Shown: positions 1-7,431 of the stretch, piece after piece | Numbering within the stretch: the stretch's first letter is position 1 | How the letters are laid out: each line of letters starts with the position of its first letter | Origin: Chromatiales bacterium | GTDB taxonomy: Bacteria > Pseudomonadota > Gammaproteobacteria > Chromatiales > Chromatiaceae | NCBI GenBank assembly: GCA_022360595.1 | Contig: JAKSCN010000519.1 | Span: 1-7,431 of the forward strand | DNA: 7,431 nucleotides | Direction: 5' to 3' | Position numbers and translations under genes: made by a program | Notes under the pieces: model-generated | Told to the model about the DNA's origin: nothing | The model's input: only the letters and a program-made list of their open reading frames with translations | The model's database searches: none

Positions 1-1835
1 AACTCAAGCTGCACGACACCGATCACATCTTCGGCCAAATCCTGACCGCTGGCACTATTGAACGAGCGTGAGTAGACAGCGCGCAGCTCCTCCATATCCA
101 GAATACGCTGCTCAACCTGGCGTACGATAGCGTCTTTCTCGTAGACCGATAGATCCCCCCGGGCATGCACCTGCACCTGGGCAAAGGTCGGTTCAACATC
201 GGGGAAGAACTCCACCCCTTTGCCCAAGCCCAGGTAGGCTGCATAAGTGGCCACAATGGCAAACAGCGCTGCGAGCAGTGTCTTGCCCGGGTGACGCAGC
301 AGCGCTGCCAATATCCGCGCATACCCCTGGGTGATACCGCCCTCGGTACTCTCTTCATTGACCGGCCTATGCCGCGTGATAGTCCCACCCAATACGGGAA
401 TAAACACCAATGCCATCGAAAGTGATGCCGTCAGCGCAATAATCACCGTAATCGGCATGTACTTCATGAACTGCCCCACCACACCGGGCCAAAACAGCAG
501 CGGCATAAACACCGCAAGGGTGGTGATCGTCGAAGCGGTGACCGGCCAAGCCATACGCTTGGCAGCCGATGCGTACGCCTCCACCGGATGTTTGCCGTCA
601 CCCATGCGGCGATCGGCCAGCTCTGCCACCACAATGGCGCCATCCACCAGCATGCCCACCACCAGAATCAAACTGAACAGCACAACAATGTTCAGGGTAT
701 AGCCGAAAGAGGAGAGCACCAGAATAGCGGCAAGAAAAGCGCCCGGGATCGCCAACCCCACCAAAATGGCCGACCTTGGTCCAAGAGCGGCGATGACCAC
801 AATCATCACCAGAATGATGGCCGAGAGAATATTGTTCTGTAGATCCGAGAGCATATCGCGGATCTCATTCGACTTATCCTGCATGTAAGCGACATCAATA
901 CCCGCCGGCCAGTGCTGACGCTCCGCCTCAACCACCTCACGCACCTGCGCGATGGTATCAATAATATTGGCCCCCACCCGCTTCTTCACCTCCAAGGTAA
1001 CAGCGGGCTGCCCGCCCACACGGGCAAAGCTGTCCGGGTCTTTGAAACCCCGACGCAAACTAGCGATCTCACCAAAGGTAACCACCCGGCTGCCATCCAC
1101 TTTTACCGGCATGCTCAAGACATCTTCCAGCTCTTCAATCACCCCGGGGACTTTCAGTACCAGACGACCGGCGCCGGTATCCATCGCCCCGGCGGCGACC
1201 AGCATGTTGTTATTGGTGACCAGACTGAACAGCTCTGAATATTGAACACCGTAGGTCTCCATCACCGCTGGATCAACAACCACCTCAAGCAGCGCCTCAC
1301 GGTCACCACCAATCACCGCCTCCAGCACACCCGGCAGCGCCTCAATGCGATCCTGCAGATCACGGGCGATACTCACCAGACTGCGCTCGGGAATGGGGCC
1401 GGAGAGCGAAACCGTCAGCACCGGAAAGAGCGCCACATTGACCTCGACCACTTCAGGCTCATCGGTAGCATCAGGCAGTTTCACCTTGGCCAGATCCACC
1501 TTTTCACGCACATCGGTCAGGGCCTGCTTGCTGTCAAAACCGGCGCTGAACTCTAACTGCACCGAGGCGTGCCCTTCCCCGGCCGTGCTCTTCATCTCTT
1601 TCAGCCCCTCAATCGACTGCAGCTCCTTCTCCATCGGGCGCACCAGAAGACGCTCGGCATCCTCGGGCGAGATGCCGTCGTGAGTCATGGAGACATAGAT
1701 AATCGGAATCGCAATATCCGGCTCCGACTCTTTGGGAATGGAGATATAGGACAGCGCCCCGGCAAACAGAATAAAAACCAAGCTCAGCAGCACAGTCCGA
1801 CTGCGTGAGAAGGCGACATCGATGATGGCATTCAT
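1..1835 (-). CDS. RND-family efflux transporter permease, partial (3' end beyond window)
   Basis: Inner-membrane subunit of a tripartite proton-driven RND pump. The first 611 codons are visible, against about 1,020-1,050 for the family; the open frame runs off the left edge. I translated it by hand. There is a first membrane helix at about residues 12-30, followed by the typical periplasmic opening (IPKESEPDIAIP, then GISPEDAERLLVRPMEKEL). A cluster of helices follows at about 336-352, 356-376, 382-404, 431-450 and 459-482. After these comes the cytoplasmic linker and the start of the second half (helix near 515-530, then GKGVEFFPDVEPTF). The proton-relay position in helix 4 reads GMLVDGAIVV with one acidic residue, Asp398, where AcrB-type pumps have Asp-Asp. 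The start ATG lies 4 bp after the adaptor stop codon, with AAGGAG 7 nt upstream. The overall look is drug/amphiphile (HAE-like) rather than a proven metal pump; the substrate cannot be told. Confidence 0.95.
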   Translation of the reverse strand, partial: MNAIIDVAFSRSRTVLLSLVFILFAGALSYISIPKESEPDIAIPIIYVSMTHDGISPEDAERLLVRPMEKELQSIEGLKEMKSTAGEGHASVQLEFSAGFDSKQALTDVREKVDLAKVKLPDATDEPEVVEVNVALFPVLTVSLSGPIPERSLVSIARDLQDRIEALPGVLEAVIGGDREALLEVVVDPAVMETYGVQYSELFSLVTNNNMLVAAGAMDTGAGRLVLKVPGVIEELEDVLSMPVKVDGSRVVTFGEIASLRRGFKDPDSFARVGGQPAVTLEVKKRVGANIIDTIAQVREVVEAERQHWPAGIDVAYMQDKSNEIRDMLSDLQNNILSAIILVMIVVIAALGPRSAILVGLAIPGAFLAAILVLSSFGYTLNIVVLFSLILVVGMLVDGAIVVAELADRRMGDGKHPVEAYASAAKRMAWPVTASTITTLAVFMPLLFWPGVVGQFMKYMPITVIIALTASLSMALVFIPVLGGTITRHRPVNEESTEGGITQGYARILAALLRHPGKTLLAALFAIVATYAAYLGLGKGVEFFPDVEPTFAQVQVHARGDLSVYEKDAIVRQVEQRILDMEELRAVYSRSFNSASGQDLAEDVIGVVQLE

Positions 1836-1839
1836 GGCG

Positions 1840-2904
1840 TTACTCCTTTAAACCCGCCACAGGCTCCACCGCTTCCCCAACGGTCACGAAGCCCTGCCCC
1901 TGACTAATCACCTGAGCCTTTTCAGGCAATCCCGACACCCAAACACCGTTTGCCTCGGTGCGCACCAGCTTGATGGGATAGAAAGCCACCTGATTCTGCA
2001 CATCGACGGTTTTGACACCTACTGTACCGGTATCATCCAGCGCCAACACTGCCGGAGAGAGGAAGTGCGCCATCTCATCACCAATGGCGATTCTCAACTC
2101 GGCACTGACACCGGCATCGAGCAGATCCTCAGCATTGGACACCTCGGCCTCAACCCGGAAACTGTGGGTCTCGGAATCCCCCAGTTTTGAAATGTAAGTG
2201 ACCACACCTTCCGCCTCACGCCCATCCAGCAGACGCACTTTGATAGCCTGTCCCAACGCCAACTTATTCGCACTCTGCTGAGCCACCTGCCCTACCGCTT
2301 TCAGCACAGAGGCATCAACCAGCAGTGCAACCGGATCACCCGTCTCAACATGACTGCCCTGCTCCACATAACGCTGCTCCAGCACGCCGCTAAACGGCGC
2401 AGCGATAGTGGTGTATGAAAGCTCCAGTCTGGCCCGCTTCAGATCAGCCTCCGCCAACGCCAAAGCCGCTTCAGCCTGCTTCAGGCGATTCACCGCCTGC
2501 AAGCCCTGTTTCTTCAGTTTGCGCGCACCCTCCACTTCATGGCGCTGATGGCTGACCTCAGCTTCGGCCCGTTTCACTTGCACCCCACGATCCCGCTGAG
2601 CCAACTGAACCAGCACCTCATCCGCCTTAACCTTCTCACCCTTGGCTACCGGCAACTGCACCACGTTGCTGGCGGTCTCGGCTTTAATCTCCACCTGACG
2701 CAGGGGCTCCAGTTCGCCCTGCACCACAATCTCACGGGTAATCTCTTGTGCTTGCACATCGAGCACCCGCACTTTCATCTTCTGGGCCGTTTTGGACTGG
2801 ATCTCTTTAGATTCAGGCTCGGAGATATTGGCGAATGTACCGCTGAGCATCCAGAGCCCCACCACTGTCAGTAATCCCAATGAGAGAAAAAATGATTTTT
2901 TCAT
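1840..2904 (-). CDS. RND efflux periplasmic adaptor (membrane fusion protein, HlyD/AcrA type)
   Basis: Links the inner-membrane RND permease to an outer-membrane channel; 354 aa, a normal length. Residues 1-25 are a basic start plus hydrophobic helix. No lipobox cysteine is present, so it is probably held by an uncleaved anchor or exported by a Sec signal, not lipidated. The two lipoyl half-motifs are at about 70-102 (VEIKAETASNVVQLPVAKGEKV) and 164-196 (TIAAPFSGVLEQRYVEQGSHV). Between them, about 103-163, is an Ala/Glu/Lys/Arg-rich helical hairpin (AEAALALAEADLKRARLEL). A beta-barrel follows at about 200-275 and a membrane-proximal domain to the end. The ATG at 2904 has AAGGG 6 nt upstream. 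It sits 60 bp downstream of tetR, with an operator pair in the gap, and 4 bp before the permease. No outer-membrane TolC-like gene is visible, so the pump probably borrows one or it lies past the left edge. Confidence 0.95.
   Translation of the reverse strand: MKKSFFLSLGLLTVVGLWMLSGTFANISEPESKEIQSKTAQKMKVRVLDVQAQEITREIVVQGELEPLRQVEIKAETASNVVQLPVAKGEKVKADEVLVQLAQRDRGVQVKRAEAEVSHQRHEVEGARKLKKQGLQAVNRLKQAEAALALAEADLKRARLELSYTTIAAPFSGVLEQRYVEQGSHVETGDPVALLVDASVLKAVGQVAQQSANKLALGQAIKVRLLDGREAEGVVTYISKLGDSETHSFRVEAEVSNAEDLLDAGVSAELRIAIGDEMAHFLSPAVLALDDTGTVGVKTVDVQNQVAFYPIKLVRTEANGVWVSGLPEKAQVISQGQGFVTVGEAVEPVAGLKE
1843..1848 (-). promoter_or_regulatory. Ribosome binding site of the RND permease, inside the adaptor gene
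   Basis: AAGGAG on the minus strand, 7 nt before the permease ATG. It lies within the last two sense codons (Lys-Glu) of the adaptor gene, whose TAA follows directly. This layout implies that translation of the permease is coupled to that of the adaptor. Confidence 0.8.
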
Positions 2905-2916
2905 TGAAAACCCTTG

Positions 2917-2947
2917 TGACCTATAGTCACTTTATGACCAATGGTCA
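2917..2947. promoter_or_regulatory. Operator pair upstream of the adaptor gene (probable TetR sites A and B)
   Basis: Site B, 2935-2947, is TGACCAATGGTCA; it sits in a 19-bp perfect palindrome (2932-2950) with a single central base. Site A, 2917-2929, is TGACCTATAGTCA, a two-mismatch copy that is itself part of GTGAC-N5-GTCAC (2916-2930). The centres (2923 and 2941) are 18 bp apart, the same spacing as in the pair upstream of tetR. Sixteen bases around site B (2932-2947) recur exactly at 3624-3639. Binding by the neighbouring TetR protein is inferred from position and repetition, not shown. Confidence 0.85.
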
Positions 2948-2958
2948 TAACCATAGAA
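2931..2958 (-). promoter_or_regulatory. Possible internal promoter for the adaptor-permease genes
   Basis: On the minus strand, TTCTAT (2958-2953), 16 bp, then CATAAA (2936-2931). The boxes are weak, but they hold exactly the same positions relative to operator site B as the tetR promoter boxes hold relative to site D. This suggests the two pump genes have their own repressed promoter in addition to any read-through from tetR. Confidence 0.4.
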
Positions 2959-2964
2959 AATTTT

Positions 2965-3591
2965 TTACTTCTGCCCGATAAATCCAGCCATGATAAAGGC
3001 TGACGTAGATTCAATAATCTGCTCTTCATCACCGTGGAAACACCAATCCTTCCCCGCCCAGAGCATATCGATAGCCCCTTTGAAACAGGCGTGCATGCCG
3101 ATAGTGATCTGCTCCAGCGGGCGCTTCTCGATCACACCCAACTCCATCGCTTTAATGACGAGAGGATCACCCCAATCATCAAAGGCCTGGTCCAGTTCGA
3201 AGAACGAGGCGTGCCAAGCTTCATCAGCCCGCTCTTTAAAATCAATTCGGTTACAGTACTCCACCACATAGCGATATTCCCGGTGATTCAGGTGGTATCG
3301 AAATGCAGAGACAATAATTAGCTTGAAATGTTGCAAAATATCATCGGGAGCCGGTAGATCCTTCAGGTGAACCAACATGCCGCGATAAAAGCGCATCATC
3401 AGTCTGAATAGCAGTTCATCTTTACTGGCAAAATGGTTGTACACCGTGCCTTTACCGACATCCGCCGCCCTGGCGATCTGCTGAATGGTTACCGATTCCC
3501 AATTCGGCTTGGAGAACAGCGATAACGCCGCCTCAAGAATATCCTCTTCCCGGCGCTCAAACTCCCGCTGTTTTCGGTCTTGTCTTGTCAT
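2965..3591 (-). CDS. TetR/AcrR-family transcriptional repressor of the efflux operon
   Basis: Ligand-responsive DNA-binding repressor, 208 aa, the usual TetR size. The N-terminal helix-turn-helix is clear: ERREEDILEAALSLF leads into TIQQIARAADVGKGTVYNHF (residues 35-54) and then ASKDELLF. The C-terminal half (about 65-208) is helical and divergent, as expected of a ligand and dimer domain, and the ligand cannot be predicted. I chose the ATG at 3591 (protein begins MTRQDRKQ), which has GGGG about 5 nt upstream. The frame is open to another ATG at 3615, but that codon lies in the centre of operator site C, close to the predicted transcription start, and has no ribosome site. The gene is first in the tetR-adaptor-permease block, with palindromic sites before it and after it. 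Autorepression together with repression of the pump is inferred. Confidence 0.93.
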   Translation of the reverse strand: MTRQDRKQREFERREEDILEAALSLFSKPNWESVTIQQIARAADVGKGTVYNHFASKDELLFRLMMRFYRGMLVHLKDLPAPDDILQHFKLIIVSAFRYHLNHREYRYVVEYCNRIDFKERADEAWHASFFELDQAFDDWGDPLVIKAMELGVIEKRPLEQITIGMHACFKGAIDMLWAGKDWCFHGDEEQIIESTSAFIMAGFIGQK

Positions 3592-3603
3592 GCCAACCCC
3601 ATA

Positions 3604-3644
3604 TATCGTGACCATTGGTCATATTATGACCAATGGTCACGATA
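3604..3644. promoter_or_regulatory. 41-bp perfect palindrome holding operator sites C and D upstream of tetR
   Basis: Two 20-bp arms pair without mismatch around one central base at 3624. Each arm contains a smaller palindrome of its own: site C TGACCATTGGTCA (3609-3621) and site D TGACCAATGGTCA (3627-3639), centred 18 bp apart. Site D falls in the spacer of the predicted tetR promoter and site C over its predicted start point. The layout fits two repressor dimers bound side by side, as known for some TetR-family members such as QacR; this is inference. Confidence 0.9.
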
Positions 3645-3650
3645 ATGCAA
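3623..3650 (-). promoter_or_regulatory. Predicted tetR promoter
   Basis: On the minus strand, TTGCAT (3650-3645), a 16-bp spacer, then CATAAT (3628-3623), a 5/6 match to the sigma-70 -10 box. Transcription would begin near 3616, about 25 nt before the chosen tetR ATG. Both operator sites overlap it. Confidence 0.6.
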
Positions 3651-3661
3651 GCAGCTTGATC

Positions 3662-3728
3662 AAAAAGAGTTAAATGATAAGTTTTTCCCAGCGCAGGAGG
3701 TCAACCCCGCTCAGGGGCTCATAACTCT
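3662..3728 (-). terminator. Possible composite terminator of the lysE-SGNH operon
   Basis: Downstream of the SGNH stop codon, the minus strand has AGAGTTA (3728-3722), whose exact complement TAACTCT (3672-3666) runs into five T (3666-3662). The long loop between them holds a small hairpin, AGCCCC/GGGGTT (3719-3714 with 3708-3703), which lacks its own T-run. The T-run with a 7-bp stem is suggestive, but the 49-nt loop makes this weak. Confidence 0.25.
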
Positions 3729-3751
3729 AAATGGAAGTACGCCATCAATCG

Positions 3752-4396
3752 CTACCCGGCAAACACCAGGCGATTGACCGCCTCTGCAATGGCATGCCCC
3801 AGGATTTGATGCTGATCCTCATCCAGGTGAATGCCATCGACCTTGCTGGCAGCAGTCACACTATTGGCGTCGAAGAAAAAGACCTGTTGTTCACTGGCGA
3901 CCTTTTCCAACTCGGCAGTCAAACCGATACAGCGCTTCTCAGCCCCTAAAAACTTATGAGACACAGGCCCCTTGGGCTGAAAAATCTCAGGAGGCGCAAT
4001 AATCAGAATGTCAGGCACCGGCATACCCGGCTCAACGGGAGCCTGGCGAATCACCTGAATCAGCTTGACCATCCCCTGGGCAGATAACCACGCGTTATTA
4101 TCATGGGTACATTGAAAGTCATTATGCCCCAACATCAGAATCACCAATCTGAGCGGCGAGTGCATCTCAATCACCTGCGCCAGCCCGGCAGAGCCGTCCC
4201 GGCCCGCTTTAAAGGGATCGCTCCAGACCGTTCTCCGCCCATTCAGGCAGTTCTCAACAACACGGACCTCCCTACCCATTGCGTTGAGGGCCGACTCAAA
4301 GATACCTGGCCAGCGTTTATCGAAGGGGAAGCGCCCGCGTGTATCCGGGATAATCCCCCAGCTCAAACTATCGGCATAGACAAGAATTTGATCCAT
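3752..4396 (-). CDS. SGNH/GDSL-family hydrolase (arylesterase or acyltransferase type)
   Basis: Probable serine esterase or acyltransferase, 214 aa, with no signal peptide, so probably cytoplasmic. All four SGNH blocks are present. Block I is YADSLSWG (nucleophile Ser10; the usual GDS reads ADS). Block II is CLNGRRT (Gly53). Block III is LGHND (Gly90, Asn92). Block V is DGIHLD (Asp187, His190). The layout, including MLGHND, the IIAPPEIFQP stretch and FFDANSV before block V, resembles the Mycobacterium smegmatis acyltransferase/arylesterase group more than thioesterase I (TesA). I chose the ATG at 4396: GAGGG lies 6 nt upstream, whereas the GTG one codon earlier would leave only 3 nt. It begins 24 bp after the lysE stop on the same strand, so the two are probably cotranscribed. 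The substrate is unknown. Confidence 0.9.
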   Translation of the reverse strand: MDQILVYADSLSWGIIPDTRGRFPFDKRWPGIFESALNAMGREVRVVENCLNGRRTVWSDPFKAGRDGSAGLAQVIEMHSPLRLVILMLGHNDFQCTHDNNAWLSAQGMVKLIQVIRQAPVEPGMPVPDILIIAPPEIFQPKGPVSHKFLGAEKRCIGLTAELEKVASEQQVFFFDANSVTAASKVDGIHLDEDQHQILGHAIAEAVNRLVFAG

Positions 4397-4420
4397 CACA
4401 CACCCTCAAATGCTTTCAAC

Positions 4421-5047
4421 TTACCGTTGAGTCACTGTAGCCAACAGTGCACCTGCACCAATAAACACGGAGCCAAACACCTTACCCAGCGCCTTTCCCG
4501 ATACTAACTGACTGGAGCGTCCCTTTAGTCGGTGCGCCAATACGGCGTAACCCAGCAGACAGGCAAATGAGAAGCACATAAAGGTCGACACCAGAATCAC
4601 AAACTGCGACAACACCGGCTGGTCTATGGCGATAAACTGGGGAAACAGCGCGGTGGCAAAAGCGATAGCCTTGGGGTTGGTCAGCGCCACCAACAGCCCT
4701 TGGGAATAGAGCCCCCGATAGCGGACTTGCGCATAGCCACCGGTCTCTACCGCCGAGAACTGAAAACCACTACGCCAAATCCTGATCCCAAGGTAGATCA
4801 GGTAAACAGCCCCCACCCACTTGACCACGGAAAATGCGCTGGTGGAGTAGAGCAACAGACTACTCAGCCCCAGCACCGAAGCTGATGAGATCACCAGCAG
4901 CCCACTAACATTACCCAGAATCGTCATCAACGCCTTAGCTGGGCCATGTTGCAAACTATGCGTTATCACCAGCAATATCGCCGGCCCCGGACTGATCGTC
5001 GCAATAAATGCGATTGAACAGAACGCCAACCAATTCTCTATCTGCAT
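4421..5047 (-). CDS. LysE/RhtB-family exporter (amino acid or related small molecule)
   Basis: Inner-membrane exporter of 208 aa, the standard family length. About six hydrophobic segments are visible: 7-29, 38-62, 70-92, 118-138, 148-170 and 188-205. Family hallmarks are SPGPAILLVI (residues 19-28), WVGAVYLIYLGIRIWRSG (77-94) and LTNPKAIAF (122-130). Known members export lysine, homoserine, threonine, leucine or cysteine derivatives; sequence alone does not give the substrate. The ATG at 5047 has GGGGA about 4 nt upstream. It is first of two genes with the SGNH hydrolase and diverges from the PQQ-type dehydrogenase gene. No LysR-type regulator, often seen beside such exporters, is in the window. 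Confidence 0.95.
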   Translation of the reverse strand: MQIENWLAFCSIAFIATISPGPAILLVITHSLQHGPAKALMTILGNVSGLLVISSASVLGLSSLLLYSTSAFSVVKWVGAVYLIYLGIRIWRSGFQFSAVETGGYAQVRYRGLYSQGLLVALTNPKAIAFATALFPQFIAIDQPVLSQFVILVSTFMCFSFACLLGYAVLAHRLKGRSSQLVSGKALGKVFGSVFIGAGALLATVTQR

Positions 5048-5080
5048 AACTTCCCCACACTGTCAGCACTCAACCCCAAC

Positions 5081-5086
5081 TTTATA
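5081..5086 (-). promoter_or_regulatory. Possible -10 box for the lysE-SGNH operon
   Basis: TATAAA on the minus strand, 34 bp before the lysE ATG. No recognisable -35 hexamer lies 16-18 bp upstream, so the call is tentative. Confidence 0.3.
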
Positions 5087-5228
5087 CTCGCACCATACCC
5101 GAGAACAGGCGTTGAATCTAATGACCATCACACATCCGCCTAGGGCCTGTTAACGCAGTGATTGCATGGTAGTTTTGTGGTAGCCGAGTCACAGTTTCAG
5201 GTTTACTCCCTATGCCATGCTTTATAAA

Positions 5229-5278
5229 CCTCTGATCCACACTGATCTCCACGCATCAGTCATATAATTAAACAGAGG
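5229..5278. repeat. Nested inverted repeats around the rightward promoter
   Basis: Outer arms CCTCTG (5229-5234) and CAGAGG (5273-5278) enclose inner arms ACTGAT (5241-5246) and ATCAGT (5255-5260, 8-bp loop). The inner pair lies just upstream of the TATAAT box and the outer pair brackets it. It could be a regulator site; the short arms mean chance cannot be excluded. Confidence 0.4.
5263..5268 (+). promoter_or_regulatory. -10 box of the predicted dehydrogenase promoter
   Basis: A perfect TATAAT in a locally AT-rich patch, 58 bp before the gene's ATG. The -35 region is poor: CTGATC at 5242-5247 with 15-bp spacing is the nearest. An activator or an alternative contact may therefore be needed. 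Transcription would start near 5275. Confidence 0.5.
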
Positions 5279-5284
5279 CTTCCC

Positions 5285-5326
5285 ATGCAGTACTGAATGA
5301 TTATCCACCAACTGTGCAGGCTCTAA
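5285..5326 (+). other. Two tandem mini reading frames leading into the dehydrogenase start
   Basis: ATG CAG TAC TGA (5285-5296) is followed at once by a 9-codon frame MIIHQLCRL ending in TAA (5297-5326). That in turn is followed at once by the ATG of the large gene, all in one frame. AGAGG (5274-5278) sits 6 nt before the first ATG and AGG (5318-5320) 6 nt before the large gene. They may be a translated leader working by reinitiation, or simply chance. Confidence 0.3.

Positions 5327-7431
<2,105 letters not shown>

Larger units (their letters stand above)
5048..5326. other. Divergent intergenic region between lysE and the dehydrogenase gene
   Basis: About 280 bp with no convincing full-length gene. 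It holds a possible -10 box for lysE, a perfect TATAAT and inverted repeats near the rightward gene, and two mini reading frames. The middle part (about 5100-5220) shows nothing I can assign. Confidence 0.6.

Noticed and set aside
331..1808. Several open frames of about 80-120 codons on the plus strand
   Set aside because: They lie opposite the continuous RND permease frame on the minus strand, whose translation shows clear family motifs throughout; the plus-strand frames have no recognisable motif.
2830..2904. Lipoprotein signal on the adaptor protein
   Set aside because: The N-terminal 25 residues contain no cysteine, so no lipobox exists.
3703..3719. CCCC/GGGG hairpin as a stand-alone intrinsic terminator
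   Set aside because: The stem is short with a wobble pair and no T-run follows on either strand; kept only as part of the weaker composite structure.
4397..4399. GTG as the start of the SGNH hydrolase
   Set aside because: It would sit only 3 nt from the GAGGG ribosome site, while the ATG one codon later has 6 nt.
5122..5127. TGACCA upstream of lysE, as a possible TetR operator
   Set aside because: Only one half-site is present; no TGGTCA partner follows at the right distance.
5143..5154. GGGCCTGTTAAC, which looks like an insertion-sequence terminal repeat
   Set aside because: No inverted partner, transposase remnant or target duplication is visible in the window.

Overview
This looks like an accessory stretch of a moderately GC-rich Gram-negative chromosome. 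It carries an inner-membrane RND pump with a periplasmic adaptor, a LysE exporter and a secreted PQQ-type dehydrogenase. The protein styles suggest a gammaproteobacterium, possibly marine or sulfur-cycle, but that is inference from families only; no rRNA or marker gene is present.

Right-to-left block 1 (1-3650, minus strand): a TetR-family repressor gene, an HlyD/AcrA-type membrane fusion protein gene and an RND permease gene, in that transcription order. The permease is cut off by the left window edge after 611 codons. The repressor and the adaptor gene are each preceded by a pair of palindromic sites with core TGACCAWTGGTCA, the two sites of each pair being centred 18 bp apart. The pair before tetR forms one perfect 41-bp palindrome. 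The simplest reading is an autoregulated, inducible efflux operon: ligand releases TetR from both site pairs, and the adaptor and permease are then made by coupled translation.

Right-to-left block 2 (3752-5047, minus strand): a LysE/RhtB-family exporter gene followed 24 bp later by a small SGNH/GDSL hydrolase gene, probably one two-gene operon. A possible composite terminator lies between this operon and the tetR promoter.

Intergenic 5048-5326 is a divergent promoter region. It holds a perfect TATAAT box for the rightward gene, nested inverted repeats around that box, and two tiny reading frames (3 and 9 codons) joined stop-to-start, in frame, to the next gene.

Rightward gene (5327 to the right edge, plus strand, incomplete, 701 codons seen): a predicted exported multidomain protein. 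In order it has a signal peptide, a short beta-repeat region, a Calx-beta domain, a PQQ-dependent glucose/sorbosone dehydrogenase-type six-bladed propeller, and the start of a domain resembling the one found in SO2930-type diheme cytochrome proteins. It is probably a periplasmic or surface oxidoreductase whose electron-accepting part lies beyond the window.

No tRNA, rRNA, CRISPR array, complete insertion sequence or phage gene was seen. I did not find a clearly new defence or mobile system. The most notable items are the duplicated operator pairs and the fused dehydrogenase with its unusual leader.
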